Of a stretch of DNA of 64,000 nucleotides, positions 27,282 through 42,846 are shown in pieces. A model generated the notes under the pieces. That model did not search any database and was not told the DNA's origin. It saw only the letters and a list, made by a program, of their open reading frames with translations. The position numbers and the translations under genes are program-made. The stretch is from Gemmobacter caeruleus. GTDB taxonomy: Bacteria; Pseudomonadota; Alphaproteobacteria; Rhodobacterales; Rhodobacteraceae. The stretch is from NCBI RefSeq assembly GCF_008271655.1, contig NZ_VKKX01000011.1, forward strand, positions 310,001-374,000. Reading direction: 5' to 3'. Position 1 is the first letter of the stretch, and the number at the start of each line of letters is the position of its first letter.

Positions 27282-27310
27282 GTGACCCGGTTGCGATCCG
27301 GTGCTAGGAC
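27282..27310 (+). promoter_or_regulatory. Promoter candidate for the glyoxalase-like gene
   Basis: GTGACC, 17 bases, TAGGAC, 31 bases before the ATG at 27341. The -35 is poor; the exact 17-base spacing and position are the support. Confidence 0.35.
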
Positions 27311-27340
27311 GGTTGCGTCATCAGGAAGACGGGGCTGGAC

Positions 27341-27736
27341 ATGGCAAAAATGGTGCATTCGATGATCCGCGTGCTGGATGAGGCGCGCTCGGTCGGTTTT
27401 TACCGGCAGGCCTTCGGGCTGGAGGTTGCCGACCGGCTCGATTTCGACAGCTTTACCCTGATCTATCTGGCCAATGCCGAAACCGGGTTTGAGCTGGAGT
27501 TGACGGTGAACAAGGGCCGCAGCGCGCCGTATGATCTGGGCGATGGCTATGGCCATCTGGCGCTGACCGTGGCGGATTTCGCCGCCGAACATGCGCGGCT
27601 GCGCGCCGCGGGGCTGGCGCCGCGCGACATCGTGGATTTCCGGCGGGGCGAGGCGGCGGTGGCGCGGTTTTTCTTCATCGCCGATCCCGACGGGTATCAG
27701 ATCGAGGTGATCGAACGCGGCGGGCGGTTTCGCTGA
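27341..27736 (+). CDS. Glyoxalase I-like VOC protein (lactoylglutathione lyase)
   Basis: A 131-residue vicinal-oxygen-chelate protein with the metal-ligand set of glyoxalase I: H6 in VHSMIRV, E53 in FELELTVN, H72 in YGHLALTV and E122 in YQIEVIE. It is therefore likely to convert the methylglyoxal-glutathione adduct to lactoylglutathione. Two beta-alpha-beta-beta-beta modules fill the chain. It follows tuf by about 230 bases of terminator and repeats. Substrate is inferred from the ligands and overall similarity to GloA. Confidence 0.86.
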   Translation: MAKMVHSMIRVLDEARSVGFYRQAFGLEVADRLDFDSFTLIYLANAETGFELELTVNKGRSAPYDLGDGYGHLALTVADFAAEHARLRAAGLAPRDIVDFRRGEAAVARFFFIADPDGYQIEVIERGGRFR

Positions 27737-27813
27737 GGCGTCTTGCCCGCAACCGGCCCTTGCCCGGACGCGCGGCCTGTGTCACCCTGACCGGGCTTTC
27801 AGGGGAGGAGCGC

Positions 27814-27831
27814 ATGAACAGGACCGTCTGA
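27814..27831 (+). other. Five-codon mini-ORF with a strong ribosome-binding site
   Basis: ATG AAC AGG ACC GTC TGA (MNRTV) preceded by GGGGAGGAG at good spacing, 37 bases before the acetyltransferase start, which has a weak site. It may be a leader peptide, a relic of a lost gene or chance. Confidence 0.25.
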
Positions 27832-27867
27832 ACCGATTCATCCAGGTTTCCAGCACAGGGTCTTGTC

Positions 27868-28509
27868 ATGCCGTTTCTGAACGCCGCGCTGCGGCACCCC
27901 ATGCGCTTTGCCACGGGCGCCAGCAATCCGTCCATCGTCCATCTGGCGGCGGTGATCGACCACCCCAATATCACGGTCGGGCGCCACTCCTACGCCAATG
28001 ATTTCGATCCGCCGCAGGATTGGGCGGCGCGTCTTGCGCCCTATCTATACCCGGGCGCGCCGGAGCGGTTGGAGCTGGGGCCGTTCTGCCAGATTGCCCA
28101 TGGTGTGCGTTTCATCACCGCGTCGGCCAATCACGCCATGACGGGGATCAGCACCTATCCGTTTGATATCTTCGATCCCGCGCGGCTCGCGGTGATGATG
28201 GAGGGGGGCGGCCCCTTGCCCGATACGGTGATCGGCGCCGATGTCTGGATCGGCCATGGTGCCCTGATCCTGCCGGGCGCGCGTCTGGGGGCCGGTGTCA
28301 TCGTCGGGGCGGGCGCGGTCGTTGCGGGCGAGGTGCCGCCCTATTGTATCGTCGCGGGCAATCCGGCGCGGATCCTGCGAAGACGCTTTGCCCCCGAGGT
28401 GATCGAGGCGCTTTTGGCGCTGCGGTGGTGGGATTGGCCGGTAGCGCGGATCGAGGCGGCCCTCCCCGCCCTGGCCGGGGCGGATCTGGCGGCTTTGCAG
28501 CACTGTTGA
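27868..28509 (+). CDS. CatB-type hexapeptide-repeat acetyltransferase
   Basis: A 213-residue left-handed beta-helix acyltransferase of the xenobiotic/streptogramin acetyltransferase group. Seen: the N-terminal VGRHSYANDFD, the catalytic histidine region FITASANHAMTG (H89), and hexapeptide repeats in VIGADVWIGHGALILPGA followed by VIVGAGAVVAG and AGNPARILR. It should acetylate a hydroxyl group from acetyl-CoA; the acceptor is unknown, and these enzymes often modify sugars rather than antibiotics. The start has little ribosome-binding support. Confidence 0.88.
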   Translation: MPFLNAALRHPMRFATGASNPSIVHLAAVIDHPNITVGRHSYANDFDPPQDWAARLAPYLYPGAPERLELGPFCQIAHGVRFITASANHAMTGISTYPFDIFDPARLAVMMEGGGPLPDTVIGADVWIGHGALILPGARLGAGVIVGAGAVVAGEVPPYCIVAGNPARILRRRFAPEVIEALLALRWWDWPVARIEAALPALAGADLAALQHC

Positions 28510-28549
28510 GGGGGGCGGAAAATTCGGCGGATCTCTGGCAGGTTGCCCC

Positions 28550-28578
28550 TTGATTTCCCCCGTCGGGTGCCGTAACTC
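28550..28578 (+). promoter_or_regulatory. Promoter of tRNA-Trp
   Basis: TTGATT, 17 bases, TAACTC, ending 12 bases before the first base of the tRNA. C at the -7 position. Confidence 0.65.
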
Positions 28579-28590
28579 CCCCGCAGGCCT

Positions 28591-28666
28591 AGGGGTATAG
28601 CTCAGTTGGTAGAGCATCGGTCTCCAAAACCGAGGGTCGCGGGTTCGAGTCCTGCTGCCCCTGCCA
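28591..28666 (+). tRNA. tRNA-Trp (anticodon CCA)
   Basis: A 76-base cloverleaf. Acceptor arm AGGGGTA pairs with TGCCCCT, D-arm with AGCTCAGTTGGTAGAGC, anticodon stem TCGGT/ACCGA around loop CTCCAAA giving anticodon CCA (28624-28626), T-arm GCGGGTTCGAGTCCTGC, discriminator G and encoded CCA. tRNA-Trp just before secE-nusG is a widespread bacterial arrangement. Confidence 0.97.
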
Positions 28667-28724
28667 GGACCTTCCATCACATCGTCGCAGGTTGATCCGC
28701 CCTCGGCCACGCCGTCGGGTGGCC

Positions 28725-29570
28725 TCAGCGATTGGCGCAGCGTGCACTGGCGGGCTTTCCGGTCTTCTTGTGCGAATCCAACTCCAACCGGCGGGGTAGG
28801 GTGCTGTCCTCGCCCGTGGCGCAGTCGGTTTCTGCGGCCCCGGTGGTAGGGACTGCATTGGCGAGCGCGGCCGCCGGCATGGCCTGGAGCGCCTTTTGCA
28901 TGTCGGGATGCAGCCCGCCCATATCGCCGCCGGTGATCGCCTGGGCCATCGCGGCCGCGACGGCCTGCGCCTCGGGAGAGTTGGCCGAGGGGCTGCCCAG
29001 ACCGGCGCTGCCGTCCATCAGGCTGAGCGCGGCCATGGCCAGCTTGCCCATGCTCGGTTCCTCATGCGTGGCTTGCGGGCCGGGCGCGGCGGTGTCGCCC
29101 CGCACCGGCAGCAGCGGATAGCTGCGGTCGCGGAAGCGGAGCGTGTTGACCTGAGTCTGGGCCTGGATCGTTGCGGCATATTCGGGCGAAAATGCCGCGG
29201 CCATCGGGCCGGGCAGCCAGTGAAACACGTTGTGGAAACTGGCGGCCATCAGCGCCGCACCCATGAGCTGCGTCAGCAGCGCGCCCTTGCCGCCGATGCC
29301 GAGCACCAGCGCCAGAGCCAGCGACAGCACAAGCCCCCCGCCAAGCGCGAGGCCCAGATCGGCATCGGCACTGATGCCGGTCATCGTGTCGGGAAAGAAG
29401 TGATAGCGCGCGACCTGCGCGCCGCAGACCCCCACCAGCCCCAGGATCAGCCCCATCACCATGCCGCCGCCGCGTCCGCTGCCGGCGCCCTGATCGGGGT
29501 TCTGCGGGTGGCCGGGCTGGGCGTGACGCTCTGCCAGGCGGGCCGCGCGCGCCGCGAAATCTTCGTGCAT
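28725..29570 (-). CDS. Membrane protein of unknown function between tRNA-Trp and secE
   Basis: A 281-residue protein. After about 35 polar residues come three TM segments (about 36-55, 71-92, 98-115), then an exposed C-terminal domain of about 165 residues with YPLLPVRG and a region rich in Ala and Met, ending in a basic tail. I recognise no family. The ATG at 29570 (MHEDFAARAARL) has AGGA upstream; the longer frame is Arg-rich and not credible. It runs opposite to its neighbours in an otherwise conserved tRNA-secE-nusG neighbourhood. Confidence 0.75.
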   Translation of the reverse strand: MHEDFAARAARLAERHAQPGHPQNPDQGAGSGRGGGMVMGLILGLVGVCGAQVARYHFFPDTMTGISADADLGLALGGGLVLSLALALVLGIGGKGALLTQLMGAALMAASFHNVFHWLPGPMAAAFSPEYAATIQAQTQVNTLRFRDRSYPLLPVRGDTAAPGPQATHEEPSMGKLAMAALSLMDGSAGLGSPSANSPEAQAVAAAMAQAITGGDMGGLHPDMQKALQAMPAAALANAVPTTGAAETDCATGEDSTLPRRLELDSHKKTGKPASARCANR

Positions 29571-29694
29571 GATCCTGTGCCCCCGATGATTGCCTCGGGG
29601 CGCAGCCTGCCTTGCCGGCCGGGCAAAAGCGCGGCGGATTTGCGGCAGGGCGGTGGCCATGCGGCGCGACTTGACCCGCCATGGCCGGAATGGC

Positions 29695-29723
29695 TTGAAT
29701 TTCCGGGGGCGAGGCCTTATTTC
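29695..29723 (+). promoter_or_regulatory. Promoter of secE
   Basis: TTGAAT, 17 bases, TATTTC, 44 bases before the secE ATG. C at the -7 position. Confidence 0.65.
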
Positions 29724-29767
29724 CGCCGACTGAAAGCGCGTCAGGCGCATGATCAGGACGTAAAGAC

Positions 29768-29968
29768 ATGGCGAAGGTCACCCCCCTCCAGTTCATCCAG
29801 CAGGTGCGCACCGAGGTGGGCAAGGTTCACTGGCCGACGCGCCGCGAGGTGATGCTGACCACGGTCATGGTCTTTGTCATGGCGGCACTGGCGGCGACCT
29901 TCTTCAGCCTGGTGGATTTCGGCATCCGCGCCGGCCTGTCGGCGATCGTGGGCGGTCTGGGCGCCTGA
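29768..29968 (+). CDS. secE: Preprotein translocase subunit SecE
   Basis: A 66-residue single-TM subunit of the SecYEG channel. The short amphipathic region QQVRTEVGKVHWPTRREV carries the conserved KVxWPTRxE motif, followed by one TM segment (about 28-50). This is the minimal SecE form usual outside the enterics. It precedes nusG, but a terminator-like hairpin separates the two. Confidence 0.96.
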   Translation: MAKVTPLQFIQQVRTEVGKVHWPTRREVMLTTVMVFVMAALAATFFSLVDFGIRAGLSAIVGGLGA

Positions 29969-30009
29969 GCCGGACTTTGCCGGGGGCGGCCCCGGCGCGG
30001 CGTTTTCCC

Positions 30010-30038
30010 TTGAATTCATGGGCGTTGCGGGCTATTCC
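30010..30038 (+). promoter_or_regulatory. Promoter candidate upstream of the nusG leader hairpin
   Basis: TTGAAT, 17 bases, TATTCC, very like the secE promoter. The predicted start lies about 15 bases before a terminator hairpin (30061), so its transcript would either stop at once or read on into nusG. Confidence 0.55.
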
Positions 30039-30060
30039 CGCGCTCAAAGAACGGGAACCG

Positions 30061-30093
30061 GCGCGCGGCGATTCGTGTCGCGCGCTGTTTTTT
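30061..30093 (+). terminator. Terminator or attenuator between secE and nusG
   Basis: GCGCGCGGCG, loop ATTCG, TGTCGCGCGC: ten pairs with two G-U, followed by TGTTTTTT. It has the form of a full rho-independent terminator, 80 bases before the nusG ATG. Confidence 0.85.
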
Positions 30094-30172
30094 GTTCGGA
30101 TCTGGGCGGCAAGGCCCTGAAAATGAAAGAATTTCCGGGCCTCGGTCCGGCAGGAATGTGAAGGCGGCAAGC

Positions 30173-30706
30173 ATGGCCAAGCGTTGGTATTCGGTGAGCG
30201 TCCTCTCGAATTTCGAGAAGAAGGTCGCCGAGCAGATCAAGCAAGCCGTGACGGAAAACGGCCTCGAGGAAGAAATCGAGGAAGTTCTCGTGCCCACCGA
30301 AGAGGTGATCGAGGTCCGTCGTGGCAAAAAAGTGTCGAGCGAGCGCCGCTTCATGCCGGGCTATGTGCTGGTGCGCATGGAGATGACGAATCGCGGCTAT
30401 CACCTGATCTCGTCGATCAACCGCGTGACGGGTTTCCTGGGGCCGCAGGGCAAGCCGATGCCGATGCGCGACGCCGAGGTGAACGCGATCCTCAACCGGG
30501 TCGAGGAAGGCGAGGCCGCGCCGCGCACGCTGATTCGCTTCGACATCGGCGAGAAGGTGAAAGTGACCGACGGCCCGTTCGAGGGTTTCGACGGCATGGT
30601 CGAGGGCGTGGACGAAGAACACAGCCGCCTGAAGGTGACCGTGTCGATCTTTGGCCGCGCGACCCCGGTCGAACTGGAATTCACGCAGGTCTCGAAAGAG
30701 ATCTGA
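30173..30706 (+). CDS. nusG: Transcription termination/antitermination protein NusG
   Basis: A 177-residue RNA polymerase factor coupling transcription to Rho or to ribosomes. The N-terminal NGN domain starts MAKRWYSVSVLSNFEKKVAEQ and carries FMPGYVLVRM and VTGFLGPQGKP; the C-terminal KOW motif reads VTDGPFEGFDGMVEGVD. I chose the ATG at 30173 for standard length; the open frame continues upstream across the spacer. rplK follows after 91 bases. Confidence 0.97.
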   Translation: MAKRWYSVSVLSNFEKKVAEQIKQAVTENGLEEEIEEVLVPTEEVIEVRRGKKVSSERRFMPGYVLVRMEMTNRGYHLISSINRVTGFLGPQGKPMPMRDAEVNAILNRVEEGEAAPRTLIRFDIGEKVKVTDGPFEGFDGMVEGVDEEHSRLKVTVSIFGRATPVELEFTQVSKEI

Positions 30707-30797
30707 TGTGTTTCGCGTGGGAGGCGAGGGGGTAACCCCGGACCGGACCACTAAACCATGCGCCCCGATCGGGGTGCGGTGACAAAGGAGATGGCCA

Positions 30798-31250
30798 ATG
30801 GCCAAGAAGATTATCGGCAGCCTCAAGCTGCAAGTGAAGGCCCAGCAGGCCAACCCGTCGCCGCCGGTGGGCCCCGCCCTCGGTCAGCGTGGCCTGAACA
30901 TCATGGCCTTCGTGAAGGAATTCAACGCGAAGTCGGCTGATTACACGCCGGGCACCCCCGTGCCGGTCGTGATCACCTACTATCAGGACAAGTCCTTCTC
31001 GCTCGACCTGAAGACCCCGCCGGCCTCGTATCTGCTGAAGGTCGCCGCCGGTCTGCCGGCCGTCGGCAAGCGGAACCGCCCGAAAGGTTCGACCAAGCCG
31101 GGCCGTGAAGTGGCTGGCAAGGTGACCGCGGCGCAGATCCGCCAGATCGCCGAAACCAAGATGAAAGACCTGAACGCGAACTCGGTCGAGGCCGCGATGC
31201 AGATCATCCTTGGCTCGGCCAAGTCCTGCGGCATCGAAGTGAAGGGCTGA
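30798..31250 (+). CDS. rplK: 50S ribosomal protein L11
   Basis: A 150-residue protein of the GTPase-associated centre, slightly longer than the enterobacterial form. The N-terminal domain has [20 protein letters not shown] with the thiostrepton-region proline pair; the rRNA-binding C-terminal domain includes [16 protein letters not shown] and the closing [23 protein letters not shown] lies seven bases before the ATG. rplA starts four bases after the stop. Confidence 0.98.
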   Translation: MAKKIIGSLKLQVKAQQANPSPPVGPALGQRGLNIMAFVKEFNAKSADYTPGTPVPVVITYYQDKSFSLDLKTPPASYLLKVAAGLPAVGKRNRPKGSTKPGREVAGKVTAAQIRQIAETKMKDLNANSVEAAMQIILGSAKSCGIEVKG

Positions 31251-31254
31251 GATC

Positions 31255-31953
31255 ATGGCGAAACTCGGTAAACGCACCAAAGCCGCCCGCGAAGCCTTCG
31301 CTGGCAAGGAACTGGTCTCGGTCGAAGACGCGGTGAAGCTGATCAAGTCGGCCGCCACGGCGAAATTCGACGAAACCCTTGAAATCGCGATGAACCTGGG
31401 CGTTGACCCGCGTCACGCCGACCAGATGGTCCGGGGCGTCGTGCAACTGCCGAACGGCACCGGCAAGACCGTGCGCGTGGCGGTGTTCGCCCGTGGCGCC
31501 AAGGCTGACGAAGCCAAGGCCGCCGGCGCCGACATCGTGGGCGCCGAAGACCTGCTGGAAACCATCCAGGGCGGCAAGATCGAATTCGATCGCTGCATCG
31601 CCACCCCGGATCTGATGCCGCTGGTCGGTCGCCTGGGTAAAATCCTGGGCCCGCGCAACCTGATGCCGAACCCGAAAGTCGGCACCGTGACGATGGACGT
31701 GAAAACGGCTGTCGAAGCGGCGAAGGGCGGCGAAGTGCAGTTCAAGGTCGAAAAGGCCGGTGTGATCCATGCCGGTATCGGCAAGGTCTCCTTCACCGAT
31801 GACAAACTGGCCGAGAACGTGCGCGCCTTCGTGGACGCCGTGACCAAGGCCAAGCCGACCGGCGCCAAGGGCACCTATCTGAAGAAGGTCTCGCTGTCCT
31901 CGACCATGGGTCCGGGCGTGTCGCTGGACCTGGCTTCGGCCTCGGGCAACTGA
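31255..31953 (+). CDS. rplA: 50S ribosomal protein L1
   Basis: A 232-residue protein of the L1 stalk, and in many bacteria a translational repressor of rplK-rplA. It includes the L1 signature region [20 protein letters not shown] and [18 protein letters not shown]. It starts four bases after rplK, consistent with coupled translation. Length is standard. Confidence 0.98.
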   Translation: MAKLGKRTKAAREAFAGKELVSVEDAVKLIKSAATAKFDETLEIAMNLGVDPRHADQMVRGVVQLPNGTGKTVRVAVFARGAKADEAKAAGADIVGAEDLLETIQGGKIEFDRCIATPDLMPLVGRLGKILGPRNLMPNPKVGTVTMDVKTAVEAAKGGEVQFKVEKAGVIHAGIGKVSFTDDKLAENVRAFVDAVTKAKPTGAKGTYLKKVSLSSTMGPGVSLDLASASGN

Positions 31954-32204
31954 GGCGCGGGGCAGGGGGCGGCGCCCCTTGCCCGATGAATTCCCTCTGG
32001 TGACAGGGGGATGGCGGGGCGAATTCGCCCCGTCCTGTCCGAGACGGCGGGTGGCGCGCAAACGCCTTAATATCCAGCCTGAGATGGGGAACGGGACTTG
32101 AGACGCCTTTGGCGATCCTGGCCGGGACCCAAGCGGACCCGAACGCTCCTGGCAACAGGGGCAATGACGAGCCGGGGGGAAACCCCCAAACTTGGAGTGA
32201 AACT
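31954..32204 (+). promoter_or_regulatory. Structured leader of rplJ (possible L10-type autoregulatory RNA)
   Basis: The 251 bases between rplA and rplJ hold strong foldings: GGGCAGGGGGC paired with GCCCCTTGCCC (31960-31984); an 18-base perfect palindrome around GAATTC (32015-32032) enclosed by GACAGG/CCTGTC; and further GC-rich stems to the GTG. In many bacteria L10-L7/L12 represses this operon by binding such a leader; whether this one does is inference from place and structure. Confidence 0.45.
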
Positions 32205-32720
32205 GTGGATAGAGCCCAGAAAGAGAAAGTGGTCGAGGAACTCGGCCAGATCTTCGCAAGCTCTGGCGTGGTTGTGGTTGCACATTACGCAGGTATCACG
32301 GTTGCCGAGATGCAGGACCTCCGGGCGCAAATGCGCGCCGTCGGCGGTTCCGTGCGCGTTGCCAAGAACAAGCTCGCCAAGATCGCCCTCGAGGGCCACC
32401 CCGCTGCAAAGATGGGTGATCTCCTCACGGGCATGACTGTGCTGTCCTTCTCGGAAGACCCCGTCGCTGCGGCGAAGGTCTGCGAGGCCTATGCCAAGAA
32501 GAACGACAAGTTCGTTCTGCTGGGCGGGGCTATGGGCGACACGGTCCTGGACTCGGCCGGTGTGAAAGCCGTGGCCGCCATGCCGTCGCGCGAAGAGCTG
32601 ATTGCTCAGATCGTGTCGATGATTGGTGCGCCCGCCTCCAGCATCGCCGGTGCCATTGGCGCGCCTGCTTCGAACATCGCTGGCATCCTGAAAACCATCG
32701 AGGAAAAGGCTGCGGCCTGA
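32205..32720 (+). CDS. rplJ: 50S ribosomal protein L10
   Basis: A 171-residue protein anchoring L7/L12 dimers on the ribosomal stalk. N-terminal [17 protein letters not shown]..., rRNA-binding [13 protein letters not shown], and the C-terminal helix that carries L7/L12 ([23 protein letters not shown]...). The start is a GTG at 32205 with GGAGTGA upstream; the ATG-led frame upstream lies in the leader. An [17 protein letters not shown] duplication is seen near the end. Confidence 0.97.
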   Translation: MDRAQKEKVVEELGQIFASSGVVVVAHYAGITVAEMQDLRAQMRAVGGSVRVAKNKLAKIALEGHPAAKMGDLLTGMTVLSFSEDPVAAAKVCEAYAKKNDKFVLLGGAMGDTVLDSAGVKAVAAMPSREELIAQIVSMIGAPASSIAGAIGAPASNIAGILKTIEEKAAA

Positions 32721-32789
32721 TCCTCGGGATACTCTGCGTGGGTCGATCCAATCTCGTTGGAACCCATCTCAACTGAACGGAAGTGTAAA

Positions 32790-33167
32790 ATGGCTGATCT
32801 GAAAGCTCTTGCCGAACAAATCGTCGGTCTGACCCTCCTGCAAGCGCAGGAACTGAAAACCATCCTGAAGGATGAATACGGCATCGAGCCCGCCGCTGGC
32901 GGCGCCGTGATGGTTGCTGGCCCGGCCGCTGGCCCGGCTGCTGCCGCCGAAGAAGAAAAGACTGAATTCGACGTCGTCCTGACCGACGCCGGCGCCAACA
33001 AGATCAACGTGATCAAGGAAGTGCGCGGCATCACCGGTCTGGGCCTGAAAGAAGCCAAAGACCTCGTCGAAGCTGGCGGCAAGGTGAAAGAGGCTGTCTC
33101 GAAAGCCGACGCCGAAGCGATGAAGAAGAAGCTCGAAGAGGCTGGCGCCAAGGTCGAGCTGAAGTAA
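32790..33167 (+). CDS. rplL: 50S ribosomal protein L7/L12
   Basis: A 125-residue stalk protein that recruits translation GTPases. N-terminal dimer domain [20 protein letters not shown], an Ala/Gly/Pro hinge (about 36-55), and the C-terminal factor-binding domain [18 protein letters not shown]...[12 protein letters not shown]. Start at the ATG at 32790. It is followed by 252 bases of structured spacer before rpoB. Confidence 0.98.
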   Translation: MADLKALAEQIVGLTLLQAQELKTILKDEYGIEPAAGGAVMVAGPAAGPAAAAEEEKTEFDVVLTDAGANKINVIKEVRGITGLGLKEAKDLVEAGGKVKEAVSKADAEAMKKKLEEAGAKVELK

Positions 33168-33208
33168 TTCCTTCGGTGCCCTCGGGCGCCGCAAGGTTTA
33201 CGGTCCGG

Positions 33209-33237
33209 GCTGGGTCTGACCTTTGGTCAGGCCCAGC
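33209..33237 (+). promoter_or_regulatory. Hairpin in the rplL-rpoB spacer (possible attenuator)
   Basis: GCTGGGTCTGACC, loop TTT, GGTCAGGCCCAGC: 13 pairs with one G-U and no T-run after it. Two more GC-rich inverted repeats follow (GGCTGCGCGCAGCC and GCGGCCC...GGGCCGC). In E. coli the same spacer holds a partial terminator and an RNase III site. Confidence 0.5.
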
Positions 33238-33419
33238 TTGCGCCGTCTCGGGAACCCGGTTCGGAAGCGGCTGCGCGCAGCCCCTTCCCAGGCGCGGTTC
33301 AGAGGTTCGGGAGCGGCCCTTCGGGAGGGGCCGCATGAATGGAACCTCCCCCCTGACCTCGCATTCGGTGCGCGCCTGAACCCCGACAGGTGGCGCGCCG
33401 GCGAAACAGAAAGGTGACG

Positions 33420-37559
<4,140 letters not shown>

Positions 37560-37564
37560 GGGAA

Positions 37565-37585
37565 CGGGTTTTCACTGAAAACCCG
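37565..37585. repeat. Perfect hairpin 1 in the rpoB-rpoC spacer
   Basis: CGGGTTTTC, loop ACT, GAAAACCCG, starting five bases after the rpoB stop: nine perfect pairs. It is followed within five bases by a second perfect hairpin. Confidence 0.82.
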
Positions 37586-37589
37586 GGAT

Positions 37590-37614
37590 CGCAATTCTTC
37601 GTCGAAGAATTGCG
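37590..37614. repeat. Perfect hairpin 2 in the rpoB-rpoC spacer (TTCGTCGAA core)
   Basis: CGCAATTCTTC, loop GTC, GAAGAATTGCG: eleven perfect pairs, AT-rich for this genome. The core is the same as in the palindromes after both tuf genes, with different, compensated arms. Confidence 0.85.
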
Positions 37615-37656
37615 GTCTCCCCGCTTCGCCCCCCGCGCCCTTTCAAGGATTTGAAA

Positions 37657-41892
<4,236 letters not shown>

Positions 41893-41910
41893 TCGGTTCT
41901 GAAAGATCGA

Positions 41911-41939
41911 AAGCCCCCGCCCCCGTGGCGGGGGCTTTT
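41911..41939 (+). terminator. Rho-independent terminator after rpoC
   Basis: AAGCCCCCGCC, loop CCCGT, GGCGGGGGCTT, then TT: 11 pairs, 19 bases after the stop; it closes the rpl-rpo operon. Confidence 0.9.
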
Positions 41940-41967
41940 GCTTGTGCGGTTTGTGCAGCGCGCCGGT

Positions 41968-41996
41968 TTGACAGGGCCGGGCTTCGCGGCCATCCT
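41968..41996 (+). promoter_or_regulatory. Promoter candidate for the glycosyltransferase pair
   Basis: A consensus TTGACA -35, 17 bases, but a poor -10 (CATCCT), 26 bases before the GTG start at 42022. Confidence 0.35.
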
Positions 41997-42021
41997 CGCG
42001 CCATAGTGCAGGGAGCAGGAC

Positions 42022-42843
42022 GTGGCAGCGGTCAAGGACGGCATTCGCCCGCAGATCATCGGATTGATGCGGTTTTCCTATCCGTCGATCGGCGGCTTTG
42101 CCCAGGAGGCGCCGGATATCGCGGCGCTCGAGGCGCGGCTCTATGATCCCGCCCGGCTGGAGCGCCGGTTCCAACTGTTCGAAAAGCTGGCCATGACGGC
42201 GCTTCTGGCGCAGTCGGATGGCGATTTCCGCATGGTTTTTCTGATCGGCCGCAGCCTGCCGGCGCCATGGCGCGACCGGCTGAATGATGCGATTGCGCCC
42301 TTGAAGGGCGCGCGTGTCGCGGCGCTGGCGCCGATGCAGCATTACCTTGCGATCCGCAAGGCCTTTGCCCTGGCGACGTCGGAGGCGGCCAGCCATGTCA
42401 CCGGCTTTCGGCTGGACGATGACGATGCGCTGGATATCGACCATATCGCCCGGATGCGCCGCGTGGTCGCGGCGCTGCTGCCGGTGGTGGGGCAGGAGGT
42501 GCCGCTGGTGACCGGCTGCAATCGCGGCTTCTTTCTGGAGCGCAAGGCGGGCGGCAACGAGATCTATGAGGTGGTGGAAAAGACCCCCATCGGGCTGGGC
42601 CTGGCCATGACCACGCCGCGCGGGGTCAGCGAGAACATCTTTCGCCGCAATCACCGATTTTGCGGCCAGTTCTACAATACCTTCACCGATGCGGAGGCGC
42701 CGGCCTTCATCCGCACGGTCCATGCCGATAATGACAGCGACCCCCATGCCTCGGGCCGGATCGAGAAAAGCCGTTGGGAGGAGGTGGCGCCGCAACTGGA
42801 GGCGCATTTCCCCTTTACTGCCGATTTTCTGCGGGGGTTCTAG
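42022..42843 (+). CDS. Rhamnosyltransferase-like protein 1
   Basis: A 273-residue cytosolic protein resembling the putative rhamnosyltransferase family (GT-A-like). It starts at a GTG with GGAGCAGGA upstream. Seen: N-terminal RPQIIGLMRFSYPSIGGF, a middle motif FRLDDDDALDID with an aspartate run at 132-135 (nucleotide-sugar/metal binding is inferred), and a C-terminal HADNDSD. It is paralogous to the next gene, which begins three bases after its stop. The acceptor is unknown. Confidence 0.8.
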   Translation: MAAVKDGIRPQIIGLMRFSYPSIGGFAQEAPDIAALEARLYDPARLERRFQLFEKLAMTALLAQSDGDFRMVFLIGRSLPAPWRDRLNDAIAPLKGARVAALAPMQHYLAIRKAFALATSEAASHVTGFRLDDDDALDIDHIARMRRVVAALLPVVGQEVPLVTGCNRGFFLERKAGGNEIYEVVEKTPIGLGLAMTTPRGVSENIFRRNHRFCGQFYNTFTDAEAPAFIRTVHADNDSDPHASGRIEKSRWEEVAPQLEAHFPFTADFLRGF

Positions 42844-42846
42844 GCG

